Positions 44,671 to 53,518 of a DNA stretch of 64,000 nt are shown one piece after another. The notes beneath the pieces were generated by a model that saw nothing but the letters and a program-made list of their open reading frames with translations, ran no database searches and had not been told where the DNA came from. The stretch comes from Thermoleptolyngbya sichuanensis A183 (GTDB lineage: Bacteria > Cyanobacteriota > Cyanobacteriia > Elainellales > Elainellaceae), in the NCBI RefSeq assembly GCF_013177315.1, contig NZ_CP053661.1, forward strand, positions 4,030,001 to 4,094,000, given 5' to 3'. The first letter of the stretch is position 1, and every line of letters begins with the position of its first letter. The position numbers and the translations under genes are program-made.

Positions 44671-44784
44671 GGGCACCTCGAAAAATTCAGATTCTCTTGA
44701 GAATGGCTACGAGAAAACGAGATTTTCAGGCTCCTAAAATTCTCAATAAGGCAATTATCAATAAGGCAATTAATCGAGGTGCCC
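44671..44784. repeat. MITE-like element, copy B (GGGCACCTCGA termini)
   Basis: A 114-bp element with termini GGGCACCTCGA/TCGAGGTGCCC, flanked by TTTA on both sides (a 4-bp target duplication). It matches copy A (9946-10044) in reverse, plus a 15-bp internal duplication (aataaggcaatt twice). Confidence 0.88.
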
Positions 44785-44811
44785 TTTAGTTTGAAAGCCC
44801 CTTTTCCTTTG

Positions 44812-46328
44812 CTTTAGTTTGGACTAATGGTGAAGAGGAAGGCAGTCAATGAGAAGCACCGACTGCCGTAAGGTCAATGAAGTACAACCAACATTGACCC
44901 CATGATTTTCAACGAACTTCAGCAATTTCGCCAAACGTTGTATGCCAGCTTGGGAAACGCCAGAGATGCCCTGTTTGATCTGATGGATGCCGTGTTAGTG
45001 AGTGCGTGCATCGTGTCGTTTGTGAGGCTATCGCAGAGTCCTGTCTTTCGTCGCCAGTGGTCGAGCACCTATGAAGCGTTGCGCGATAGCCGCCTACCCC
45101 GATCAAAGGTGCTGAAGCTGTTGGTGCAGCAGATACCGACTCAGCAGCAACCGTTGTTGGCAGGTGATGCGAGTCGGTGGAACCGTCCTGCTGCCAGGCG
45201 TTTGAAAGACCGCACCTTATCAGGCAGAACAGGACATGCCCCGATAGCCGGACAAAACTACAGTACCTTAGCCTGGATTGCTGAAGACAGGGGCAGTTGG
45301 GCATTACCATTGCGGCATGAGCGCATCACCAGCTTTGAAACACCCGCCAGTAAAGCGGCATTCCAACTCAAACAAGTGACTCGGCAGTTAGCGGTGCGTC
45401 CGTTGGCGATCTACGACCGAGGGTACGGCAATGCCAGTTTTGTCAACCAAACGGCAGGGATTGAGGCAGACTTGCTGCTGCGGGTTACATCCAATCGATG
45501 TGTCTATGGCGCGCCCCCAGCGTATCGAGGGCGAGGCGCACCTGCCAAGCATGGACATAAGATGAAACTCAATGACCCTGACACTTGGAGTGTCCCGGTC
45601 GAAACCGTTGAAGTCGATGATCCCAACTGGGGACGAGTGCGGGTCAGTCGTTGGAGTGCATACCATTTCCGCAAATCCCCCAAACGGGCAATGGAAGTGT
45701 TGCGCGTGGAGGTGCTGGAGACACAGAGCAGCACGCGACGCTTGGCTCCTTTGTGGTTAGTTTGGCTGGGTGAGCAGATGCCTCCGTTAGAAACCCTGTG
45801 GTTGCACTACCTCCGTCGCTTTGCCATTGAACACTGGTATCGCTTTGCCAAGCAGAGGCTATATTGGACACATCCCCAGTTCAGTTCTGTATCGGCAACC
45901 GAACAGTGGAGCAGCCTGATGCCGTTGCTCAGTTGGCAGTTGTGGTTAGCGCGAAAGGACTGTACTGACCACCCCTTGCCCTGGCAGGCACCGCAAGAAA
46001 CGTTGACTCCGGGTCGGGTCGCACAAGCGTTTGCAGGCATTTTGGCAGCGATTGGCACCCCTGCTCCTGCGCCTAAACCTCGTGGTAAATCGCCAGGACG
46101 AGGCAAGGGGCACAAGCCAACTCCTCGTCCCTGCTATCCGATGGTCAAAAAACGAGCCTCGAAACGCAAGACATCCGAACAATCCCTGAACAGTCCGGTT
46201 GCAACAGCAGCTTAACTGCGAGCAGGATTGTATCCAATTCCTTAAGTTCAACTGTTATGAACGGTTGAGCAGATTCTTTATGGCATCCTGTTGAGCATTA
46301 TTGTGATGCCAGTTAGTCCAAACTAAAG
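44812..46328 (+). mobile_element. DDE-type insertion sequence with 7-bp target duplication
   Basis: Terminal repeats CTTTAGTTTGGACTAA/TTAGTCCAAACTAAAG bound a 1517-bp element. TCCTTTG precedes it (44805-44811) and follows it (46329-46335). It carries one intact transposase gene. Confidence 0.9.
44902..46215 (+). CDS. DDE transposase of a cyanobacterial IS family
   Basis: The 437-aa product has the acidic sites LLAGDASRWNRP (about 88), LAIYDRGYGNAS (about 172) and, for the Glu, FAIEHWYRFAKQRLYW (about 309). The C-terminus is basic (KPRGKSPGRGKGHKP). It resembles a transposase family frequent in cyanobacteria. ATG at 44902 is 90 bp inside the element. Confidence 0.88.
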   Translation: MIFNELQQFRQTLYASLGNARDALFDLMDAVLVSACIVSFVRLSQSPVFRRQWSSTYEALRDSRLPRSKVLKLLVQQIPTQQQPLLAGDASRWNRPAARRLKDRTLSGRTGHAPIAGQNYSTLAWIAEDRGSWALPLRHERITSFETPASKAAFQLKQVTRQLAVRPLAIYDRGYGNASFVNQTAGIEADLLLRVTSNRCVYGAPPAYRGRGAPAKHGHKMKLNDPDTWSVPVETVEVDDPNWGRVRVSRWSAYHFRKSPKRAMEVLRVEVLETQSSTRRLAPLWLVWLGEQMPPLETLWLHYLRRFAIEHWYRFAKQRLYWTHPQFSSVSATEQWSSLMPLLSWQLWLARKDCTDHPLPWQAPQETLTPGRVAQAFAGILAAIGTPAPAPKPRGKSPGRGKGHKPTPRPCYPMVKKRASKRKTSEQSLNSPVATAA

Positions 46329-46482
46329 TCCTTTGAAAGCCCCCACTTAAAAACTCCCACTTGAAATCCCCCACTTGAAATTCCTACAATCGTTCTCGCG
46401 AAAGACACTAAAAAATTCTTAAATGTATTTTCTTAAACGCATTTCTGTCTTCCTGCAAAACGTTATGTAATTCCTCATTCTG

Positions 46483-47286
46483 ATGGGAGTTCTCACGTTA
46501 CTCACCGACTTTGGGCTGACGGATACCTACGTCGGGGTGATGAAAGGGGCGATCGCCCAAATTAACCCCACGCTGACGGTCATTGACCTGACGCATCAAA
46601 TCCCGCCGCAGGACATCGCCGCCGCTCGCTTTCATCTGATGACGGCCTACCCGTATTTTCCGGCGGACACGGTGCATGTGGCAGTAGTCGATCCGGGGGT
46701 GGGTGGACAGCGGCGGGCGATCGCGCTTCAGTTGTCAGACGGCTATCTCGTCGGGCCAGACAATGGCCTGTTTGGCGGCGTGCTAGAGCATCGTCCCGTG
46801 CTGGCGGCGGTGGAACTCTCCCATCCCGCCTATTGGCGTGTGCCCAGCCCCAGCGCCACCTTTCACGGCCGCGATGTGTTTGCCCCCGTGGGCGCTCACC
46901 TAGCAAGCGGTGTGGCCTTGGCAGAACTGGGACGGGCGATCGCCCCCGATTCGCTGATTCAATTCGACCTGCCGCCCTGGAACCGAGAGGGCCAAGTTCT
47001 GACAGGACATGTCCAGGCAATCGACCATTTTGGGAACGCCATTACCACGATTCCCGGCTCCGCGGTGTTGGGATATATCTGGAATCTGCGCGTGGGCGTT
47101 GCCGCTAGTCTTGCGGAGCAATATGGCCCGATTCCTGGCTGCAAAACCTATGCCGACTCGGCCCGCGGTAGCCTGCTGGCGCTGATTGGCAGCCACGGCT
47201 ATGTCGAGATTGCCTGCAACCAAGGCAATGCTCAACAGCAGTTGGGATTAGCGGTTGGAGATGCCGTCCAGGTCGTTTTGGGCTAG
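46483..47286 (+). CDS. SAM hydroxide adenosyltransferase (DUF62 family)
   Basis: The 267-aa protein starts MGVLTLLTDFGLTDTYVGVM, has VAVVDPGVGGQRRAIAL (about 66-82) and GPDNGLFGG, and a C-terminal barrel (VQAIDHFGNAITTIPGSAV). The family relates to fluorinase/chlorinase, but most members hydrolyse SAM to adenosine and methionine. Halogenase-specific residues cannot be judged here. Flanked by IS elements on both sides; the gene itself has host-like codon use and HIP1 sites. Confidence 0.9.
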   Translation: MGVLTLLTDFGLTDTYVGVMKGAIAQINPTLTVIDLTHQIPPQDIAAARFHLMTAYPYFPADTVHVAVVDPGVGGQRRAIALQLSDGYLVGPDNGLFGGVLEHRPVLAAVELSHPAYWRVPSPSATFHGRDVFAPVGAHLASGVALAELGRAIAPDSLIQFDLPPWNREGQVLTGHVQAIDHFGNAITTIPGSAVLGYIWNLRVGVAASLAEQYGPIPGCKTYADSARGSLLALIGSHGYVEIACNQGNAQQQLGLAVGDAVQVVLG

Positions 47287-47441
47287 TCGGGCTAGAGTCT
47301 GGGGCGATCGCCCGCTAGAGCGTTTTCTGAGATCTTGCACCATTCTCAGTAAGGGTTGCTAAAGGAAGCAAAATCTGAAAGAAAGGGCGTAGCAAAAAAT
47401 CAGAAGACGGTCATGGAAACCATTCTTCAACACGCCCAAGG

Positions 47442-48763
47442 CTGGTTGACTGACAAAAGTTACCTGAAATCTGCTGAACAGCTTGTGGCGCGGTAGTTTC
47501 AGGGATTGGAGGAAGAAGTGGGGAGCCAGCGTTCTAAGCTTAGATACCACTCAAAAGCGTAGATGCTGTGAAAAAAACTCCCCCCTCTACAATGCCTTGA
47601 ACGCTTGGCTGGGTCAATCGGTGCCCTGGGCTCATCGTAGCCATCTGACGACCTGCCTGTGGATGGTGGTGGCTTTGCTCCAGCGCGGAGAAATCAACCT
47701 GACTCGCTGGCTGCCCTATGTGCCGTGTCGAGGGGTGCAGGCACAAAGCAAACAACGACGGCTAAGCCGCTGGCTGCACAACAGTCGCCTGAACGTCCAT
47801 CGCCTGTACAAGCCCCTGATTCAAGCGGCATTAGCCCATTGGGATGAGGATTGTTTGTACCTGAGCTTGGACACCTCGCTGTTTTGGGATGAGTATTGCT
47901 TGATTCGCCTAGCGGTGGTGCATCGAGGCCGGGCGTTGCCTGTGGTCTGGCGGGTGCTCCAGCACCGCAGTGCGTCCGTCGCCTTCAGTGACTACCGGGA
48001 GATGCTCCACCAAGCCGCCCATCGCTTGCCGGCGGGGGTAAAAGTGGTCGTCTTAGCCGACCGGGGCTTCATTCACACCGAGGCCATGAGCCGCCATAAC
48101 CGCTGAACTCGGGTGGCACTACCGCATCCGCATCAAGCGGAATACTTGGATTTGGCGGGCGGGCCATGGATGGTGTCAATTGAAGGACATTCACCTTCAG
48201 CGCGGGGAGGCTCTCTGTTGGCACACCGTGAAGCTCCACAAAGGCGAGTGGTACGGGCCGGTGCATATCGCCTTTGGTCATAACAGCCTCAACGGCGAGT
48301 TTTGGACCATCGTCAGCGATGAACCCACCCACCTGCGCACCTTCGAGGAATACGGCTTGCGCTTCGACATTGAGGAGGCGTTTCTCGATGACCAATCCAA
48401 CGGCTGGAATCTCCAGAAATCTGAAATTCGCTCCCTCTGCGCCCTATCCCGGCTTTGGTTCCTTTTGGCCGTCGCGACGCTCTACGTCACCGCTCAAGGT
48501 CTCGAGGTCGTCGCAACAGGCAAACGGCGATGGGTTGACCCCCATTGGTTTCGTGGCAATAGCTACTTCCGCATTGGATGGGATTGGCTGAAAGCCGCCC
48601 TAGAGAACGGGTGGCCACTCATCCGTCATGTCTGTTTCACTCATAACCGCGATCCTGAACCCGCGATGGCATCTCGCAAACAGCATGAGCAACGCACCTA
48701 TCGAATCGAATTCAAAGTACACACGTACTGCTGTGTCGCCGATTAGTTTTGTCAGTCAACCAG
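47442..48763 (+). mobile_element. IS4-type insertion sequence, copy 2
   Basis: Left terminal repeat CTGGTTGACTGACAAAA (47442) and right TTTTGTCAGTCAACCAG (ends 48763) are exact complements. From 47530 the element equals 10216-11449, apart from one base I found different (48308 C versus 10994 T). No 10-bp target duplication is seen (ACGCCCAAGG left, GTCTCTATCT right). The terminal repeats are related to those of the intact element at 53519-54807. Confidence 0.85.
47483..48746 (+). pseudogene. IS4-type transposase, frameshifted, copy 2
   Basis: The same two reading frames as in copy 1 (to 48106 and from 48180) with the identical one-base shift near 48094. The catalytic Asp residues (SLDTS, LADRGF) and Glu (DIEEAF) are kept, but the Lys of the Y-R-E-K motif is Gln (LDDQS). 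An ORF start as early as 47483 adds residues of no family resemblance. Confidence 0.8.
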
Positions 48764-48930
48764 GTCTCTATCTCGCCAGACAGAATCGCCCCAATTATCG
48801 AATCGGTTTAATGGATTGACCATTGGCAAACGAGCCAATGCACAGGCCCAAGATGACTGGGCAGATATAGCCCTACGCAGTCACGTTAGGGCATTCTCTA
48901 AAAGCAGCATCAACACAATCGCGAAAGTTA

Positions 48931-49966
48931 TAGCAATTTCTAGCCTAGTGAGGCGTATTTTGATATAATCTATTCAGTGAATTTACTTTACCCTTAACTC
49001 AAATGCGACCCTACTCACTAGATCTTAGACAAAAAATTATTGATGTCTACATTGAAGGGAATACGTCGCAACGTCAAATCGCTCAACAATTTCGAGTTGC
49101 TTACAGTTTCGTGCGAAAGCTGATCAAACAATATCGGGAAACAGGTGAGATTGCCCCCAAACGCCGCACTGAGCAAACGCCAACCAAATTAAGTAATGAG
49201 CAACTAGAGATCCTAAAAACGATTGCTGAATCAAATCATGACGCGACATTGGCAGAGTTGTGTGACTTGCTGGAACAAAGGGTCGGTGTTCGGATTGGCG
49301 TTTCGACGATGTTTCGTATGTTAGAGAAACTGAACTTAACCCTTAAAAAAAACGCTGTATCCCGACAAAAAGGAAACTGAACGGGTGCAAATCGAACGAG
49401 TCAAATTTTGGCAACTGGTTCGAGGATTCCTGGCTCAAGACTTAATCTTTATTGACGAATCAGGAGTGAACCTGGCTTTGACTCGACTCCGGGCACGTGC
49501 CCCGAAAGGAAAACGAGCCCATGGCAAGCGTCCCAGCAAACGAGGGAAACGGGTCTCGATTCTTGGTGCAATTAGCCTTAAAAAGGTAATTACCTATTCC
49601 AATCTCATCGGTTCAGTCGATGGACTTACCTTTGAAGCCTTCATTTCCCAGAGACTCGTTCCTAAGTTGTGGAAAGGGGCATGTGTCATCATGGATAACT
49701 GCTCGATTCATCTTGGTGAAGAAGTTAGGAGGTTGATTGAGGATGCAGGTGCTAAACTGATGTTTCTACCGCCGTACTCGCCGGACTTTTCACCCATCGA
49801 GAATTGCTTTTCAAAGATTAAGAGTATTCTGCGCTCCCTTGGGGCACGGAGCTATCTTGATCTAGACAAAGCCATTGAGGAGTCCTTCTCCCAAGTGTCA
49901 TTGAATGACCTACAGAATTGGTTCTCCCATTGCTGTTACTATGCCTCGCCAGAATGAAAAACGCTA
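48931..49966 (+). mobile_element. IS630-family element nested in another IS630
   Basis: The imperfect inverted ends start TATAGC and share gaggc(g/a)ta; the element is flanked by TA (48929-48930, 49967-49968). It inserted at a TA inside the Asp-Asn codons of the older IS630 transposase. Confidence 0.88.
49003..49957 (+). CDS. IS630 transposase, two frames joined by -1 frameshift
   Basis: ORF A (49003-49380): helix-turn-helix part MRPYSLDLRQKIIDVYIEGN and SQRQIAQQFRVAYSFVRKLI. ORF B runs to 49957 and has the DDE domain: LIFIDESGVNLALTR, CVIMDNCSIHLG and LPPYSPDFSPIENCFSK. At 49346-49353 an A8 run lets a -1 shift read KKKTLYPDKKETERVQIERV across, the standard programmed-frameshift layout of this family. 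Both parts are otherwise intact, so the enzyme may be functional. Confidence 0.85.
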
Positions 49967-50958
49967 TATCAAACTCATCCCAGCGTTGCCGCATCCAATT
50001 CTTCAGCACAAACCACCAATGCTCAATCTCGTTCAAGTCTGGGGAATAAGGGGGTAAATACCAAATCTCACACCCTGCTTGAGCCACGATCTCTTCAATG
50101 GTTTGAGAATGATGGAAACTGGCATTGTCAATCACAATCACATCTCCCGCTCGCAGTTGGGGGACTAAGCACTCCTCCAACCCCCTCTCCACTAAATCCC
50201 GGTTGCACGAGCCAGCAAAGGTCATTGGCGCAAAGAGGCTGTTCTCTCGTAAGGCCGCAATCCAACTGACTCGTTCGGTGCGTTTTCCTGATTTAAGCCC
50301 ATAGAAGCGGTCTCCAACCTCGCAGTAGCCGTAGGGATAAACGTCTCGATGATCAATGCCTGCTTCATCGACATAGACAACCTGATGCGGCAGCTTACTC
50401 CTCAAGCGCTCTTGAAACTCTTGTCGCTTCAGGTCGTCTCGTTCCCGATAGCCATAGGTCTTTTTTTTCGACTAAACCCAATCTTTCGCAAGGCTCGACT
50501 GATGTCCTGCTGTGTCACATTATCCCCCCACAGGGTTGCCAGTCTCGCTTGGGTCTGATCCCCATGCTGCTTGACAAACTCACGAAAGCGCGACCAGTCG
50601 GTAATCTTATGCCGATTTCCTCGCTGAAACCCAGTCATCGCTCGGCAATCTCCCGTTTCTTTTTCCCGTTTCAACCACAGGTCTAAGGTATTGCGACTGA
50701 TGTTGAACATTCGACAGACATCAACTTTGCGGTGACCTTGTTTCACGGCTTCAATCGCTTTGCAACGCAAGTCGTAGCTGTAAGGGGGCGGGCATAGGTG
50801 TTCCTAAACTCTCCTGATGGCTCTATGATAACGTCCTAACCCAAATACGTAGTGCTATAGTAGACCTCCTGCATGAATGGGAGGGAATGTGTCAGTTAGG
50901 GATAAAAGCTTGCAAAGATGGGTAGGCGCATGGCAAAACTAAATCCAAGGAGGAAATG

Positions 50959-52140
50959 GGGTGCATCCCAGTTATGCAATGAGTAGAAGTGCTTAGTGCA
51001 GATTAAGGGCAGACGCCGTAGGCTCAGAGCAGTTGCTCTAAGGATAGTTGAAGCGATGGATGCCACCAAGGAAGCCCAAATCAAAGCCCATGCACTGGCG
51101 TTAGCGGAGTTGCTTTACGACGAGACAGACCCTGAACAAGTCAAAACATTGGCCGGGATCGAAGTCGCCGTTCGTGACCACCTACTGGAGTATGTGGGGC
51201 CTGAGATCGGAAATTTTTTATCTGCACAAGCAGCGGCACAAGCTCTGGGCGAAAGCGGCACATCCAGAGTATCGTCGGACGCTTAAGTCTGAGTCAGCGC
51301 CAGAGCCAGCGGCTTAAGGTCAAGGCCCGCACCCAGTGGAGTCCTCAGGTTGAGACGTGCTGCTTGCTGCTGAGTGCCAACGAAGCCTATGCGCGAGCTG
51401 CCGACGATATCGCTGTGCTCACCGGGGTGTGCGTGTCAGGGAGTACCCAGCAACGGCTGGTGCATCGTCAAGACCTAGAGCCACCAGCGGTGGACAGCGG
51501 GGTTAAGGAAATGAGCTTAGACGGGGGCAAAGTCCGTCTGCGGACTCCTCAGGGGCAGCCCTGCCAGTGGCGCGATTACAAGGGGGTAAACCTGCATCAG
51601 TGCAGCATTAGCGCCTTCTACAAAGACAACGACAGCTTGGTCAACTGGCTCAACCAGCAGCCCTTAGCGCATCCCCTCGTTTGTCTTGGGGATGGTCACG
51701 ACGGCATCTGGAACCTGTTTTCACAGATCGGGCATCGCAGCGAGCGCCTTGAGATCTTGGACTGGTACCACCTGATGGAGAATTTGGGTAACGTGGGTGG
51801 GTCTCAACAGCGTCTTGATGCCGTCGAAGCCTGCTTGTGGCAAGGGGATGTGGATGGGGCGGTTAGGCTATTCGACGACTGGTCCCATGAGCGGGTAGAC
51901 CAGTTTATCGGCTATCTGGCTAAGCATCGGCTCCGTATCGTTAACTACAGCTACTACCAAGCTGAGGGGATTTCAATTGGCTCGGGTGCCGTGGAGTCGA
52001 CTATCAAGCAAATTGGTAGGCGGGTGAAAATTTCAGGCGCTCAGTGGAAGGAAGACAACGTTCCACAAGTCCTTCGCCATCGCTGCGCTTATCTCAATGG
52101 TCAATTCTCATCCTGAGTCTTGTAAGACTGGGATGCACCC
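50959..52140 (+). mobile_element. ISKra4-family insertion sequence, copy 2
   Basis: A 1182-bp element with termini GGGTGCATCCCAGT/ACTGGGATGCACCC and an 8-bp target duplication AGGAAATG (50951-50958 and 52141-52148). It differs in sequence from the copy at 11469. It inserted at the 5' edge of the candidate toxin gene. Confidence 0.92.
51056..52116 (+). pseudogene. ISKra4-family transposase, frameshifted
   Basis: The N-terminal ORF starts MDATKEAQIKAHALALAELL (51056) and runs to 51286. The second frame takes over near 51245 (RKRHIQSIVGRLSLSQRQSQ) and continues through LLLSANEAYARAADDIAVLT, MSLDGGKVRLRTP, CLGDGHDGIWNLF and SIGSGAVESTIKQIGRR to 52116. The two frames overlap around 51245-51286, at the same place as the split in the other ISKra4 copy, so a frameshift may be part of expression in this family. 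Confidence 0.75.
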
Positions 52141-52145
52141 AGGAA

Positions 52146-52622
52146 ATGCCATGCCTTATCAAGACTTGCAAAGCCTGTCTGCTGGATCGAGGCATGGCAG
52201 AAGCAAACGGTAAACCTAAAGTGGGGCGTAGTGCCCGACTCTTGGGAGTCAGACTTGGCATTGACATTGATATTGAAGAAATACCAAAAGATTGGCTGGA
52301 TGACCAAGGATACTTGCGACCCGAAGCAGAGCGCAAAGCCACAGCCACAGGAGAGGTGGTGGTTATAGCCGTTAGAAGCACAAAAGGGATGTCCACATCA
52401 CTCTCGATCGAGAGCTTACCTGCCTTTCGCAGACCTACAGCTTTTGGAGGAATGGGGAGAGATCCCCTGTTGCAAATTGAAGACAGCAAAATCGGTGGTG
52501 TTCTTGAGGCTGTCCAAGACAGCGCAACACACGTTAGCATTAGGCCAAGGGTTACGATGCTTTTAGAAAAGTACGAAACTGCCTTAGCCAATACCCAAAA
52601 TGACTGGGAGAGGGTTAGTTAA
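52146..52622 (+). CDS. Possible Tse2-like ADP-ribosyltransferase toxin
   Basis: The ORF is 158 aa from ATG 52146 or 142 aa from ATG 52194 (MAEANGKPKVGRSARLLGVR). Features that recall Tse2-type toxins are VGRSARLLGVRLGIDIDI, KGMSTSLSIESLPAFRRP and the C-terminal THVSIRPRVTMLLEKYETAL, ending NDWERVS, compared with the THYTIMP then R-QWEKA end of Pseudomonas Tse2. No signal peptide. The ISKra4 target duplication touches the first ATG, so the native promoter was moved 1.2 kb away. The next gene starts 1 bp after its stop. This assignment is a remembered resemblance only. Confidence 0.4.
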   Translation: MPCLIKTCKACLLDRGMAEANGKPKVGRSARLLGVRLGIDIDIEEIPKDWLDDQGYLRPEAERKATATGEVVVIAVRSTKGMSTSLSIESLPAFRRPTAFGGMGRDPLLQIEDSKIGGVLEAVQDSATHVSIRPRVTMLLEKYETALANTQNDWERVS

Positions 52623-52623
52623 A

Positions 52624-53151
52624 ATGGTGTGGGCATTTAGTTTATCGGCTGAATGTGGAGCAGAGCAGGTTGCCGCTGAGCAATTTGCCCAGCATTTTGA
52701 CGGTCTTTCCTGGGTTCTTGCCAACGGTCAGCAGTCCCAATGCCATACAGCAGTTTTTCAGGATATTGAAGAAAATTGGTGGTGTCAGGTTTGTCCCAGT
52801 GGCATCAGTGACATGGGGATTGATAGATCCGACATTGCTTACCAGATGACGGAGTTGGGCATCTTACTCTATCAACGGTTACAATCTGCTCCGCCTTTTC
52901 GGTATGCCCTGGTTGGTGTAGAAGTCGATGAGTTCAGAACCTATCATGAGTTGACCTCAGAGGCGACCATTCCCAGTTTTCCAGGTTTAGTCTTGGGTGA
53001 AACAGTTTGGCGATCGCTCGGAGCCTCGACCTTATTTCGACCTTTCAGCACTGGCTACGTTTGGCAGCCTTATGAAGGCGAAGTTTATCAGCCACTGATG
53101 GTATCCCCAGATTTGAAGAATAAGTTAAGTGAACTGCTGGTTCTTAAATGA
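52624..53151 (+). CDS. Unknown protein, candidate immunity partner
   Basis: The 175-aa product starts MVWAFSLSAECGAEQVAAEQ, is acidic, and contains WWCQVCPSGISDMGIDRSDI and YALVGVEVDEFRTYHELTSE. I recognise no family. Its start lies 1 bp after the stop of the toxin-like gene, so the two are translationally coupled. Location and size fit an immunity or antitoxin protein, but this is inference. A HIP1 octamer occurs inside (53030), so the gene has been in a cyanobacterium for some time. Confidence 0.55.
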   Translation: MVWAFSLSAECGAEQVAAEQFAQHFDGLSWVLANGQQSQCHTAVFQDIEENWWCQVCPSGISDMGIDRSDIAYQMTELGILLYQRLQSAPPFRYALVGVEVDEFRTYHELTSEATIPSFPGLVLGETVWRSLGASTLFRPFSTGYVWQPYEGEVYQPLMVSPDLKNKLSELLVLK

Positions 53152-53508
53152 GTTTCATGGGTTAGGCGATCGCGCAAAGTTAGGTCTGGTCTAGGGTTGC
53201 AGTGCGTGCTAACAAATTGTTGCAGCGGCGGGATAAAAATGGTTGGCGGAGATGCCAAAGTAACTAGACACCGCTGAACTCAACCGTTAGCCCTCAGTGC
53301 CTTGGTTCTGTCAGCTTATCGGTATGTAGGCGATTCACCCCCCAATTGCGAAGGCTCGGTTCTTCAAGATCTGGGTCAAGCCGAACACTCCCAACAGCTT
53401 TCAGGTCGGCCGTAGAGGTTGAGTAGCGACAGACTTGGGTCAGTGTGCGATGTCTCAAAAGGTATCCGGGGGGCGATCGCCCAGAGGTACGGGTGTTGGG
53501 AGATGAAG
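53152..53508. other. Region between cassette and IS
   Basis: Besides the attC-like site this stretch has an open frame on the minus strand (53533-53294) that runs out of the IS end and encodes no recognisable protein. The sequence gttaggcgatcgcgc at 53160 is a HIP1 site next to a GTTAGGC heptamer. No gene is called. Confidence 0.4.
53206..53292. other. attC-like integron recombination site
   Basis: GTGCTAACaaattGTTGCAGCGG (arm split here by case) is followed after about 45 bp by the complementary arm CCGCTGAactcaacCGTTAGCC. The two 22-nt arms pair at about 16 positions with unpaired bases, the shape of attC. CCGCTGAACTC...CGTTAG and GCAGCGG are seen in many cassette-array attC sites. The end boxes deviate from strict RYYYAAC/GTTRRRY. 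It lies 55 bp after the two-gene cassette. No integron integrase is in the window. Confidence 0.5.
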
Positions 53509-53518
53509 GGCGATCCAG

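Larger units (their letters stand above)
48873..50770 (-). pseudogene. IS630 transposase split by a nested IS
   Basis: The 5' part (50770-50429) encodes MRCKAIEAVKQGHRKVDVCR and the helix-turn-helix SRNTLDLWLKREKETGDC. A -1 shift at an A-run (plus 50461-50468) continues into the DDE part (VVYVDEAGIDHRD, DVIVIDNASFHHS, PPYSPDLNEIEHWW) to 49967. The last residues FRDCVDAAFRECPNVTA and stop lie beyond the inserted IS (48927-48873). The start is also damaged: removing one C near 50785 would give MPAPYSYDLRCKA. Dead gene. Confidence 0.85.
48868..50857 (-). mobile_element. IS630-family element, interrupted by a second IS630
   Basis: The outer ends TATAGCcCTACG (48866) and CGTAGtGCTATA (to 50859) are matching inverted repeats flanked by TA. 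The element was split by the IS630 at 48931-49966. Excising that insert with one TA joins gat-gag-ttt-gat and aac-ttt-cgc in frame. Confidence 0.88.

Noticed and set aside
47331..47441. Possible start of another transposase before IS copy 2 (METILQHAQGW reading frame)
   Set aside because: The frame is cut by the IS and a stop after about 27 codons, and no family is recognised. The motif gatcttgcacc also occurs near 9838, so this may be an IS end, but it cannot be assigned.
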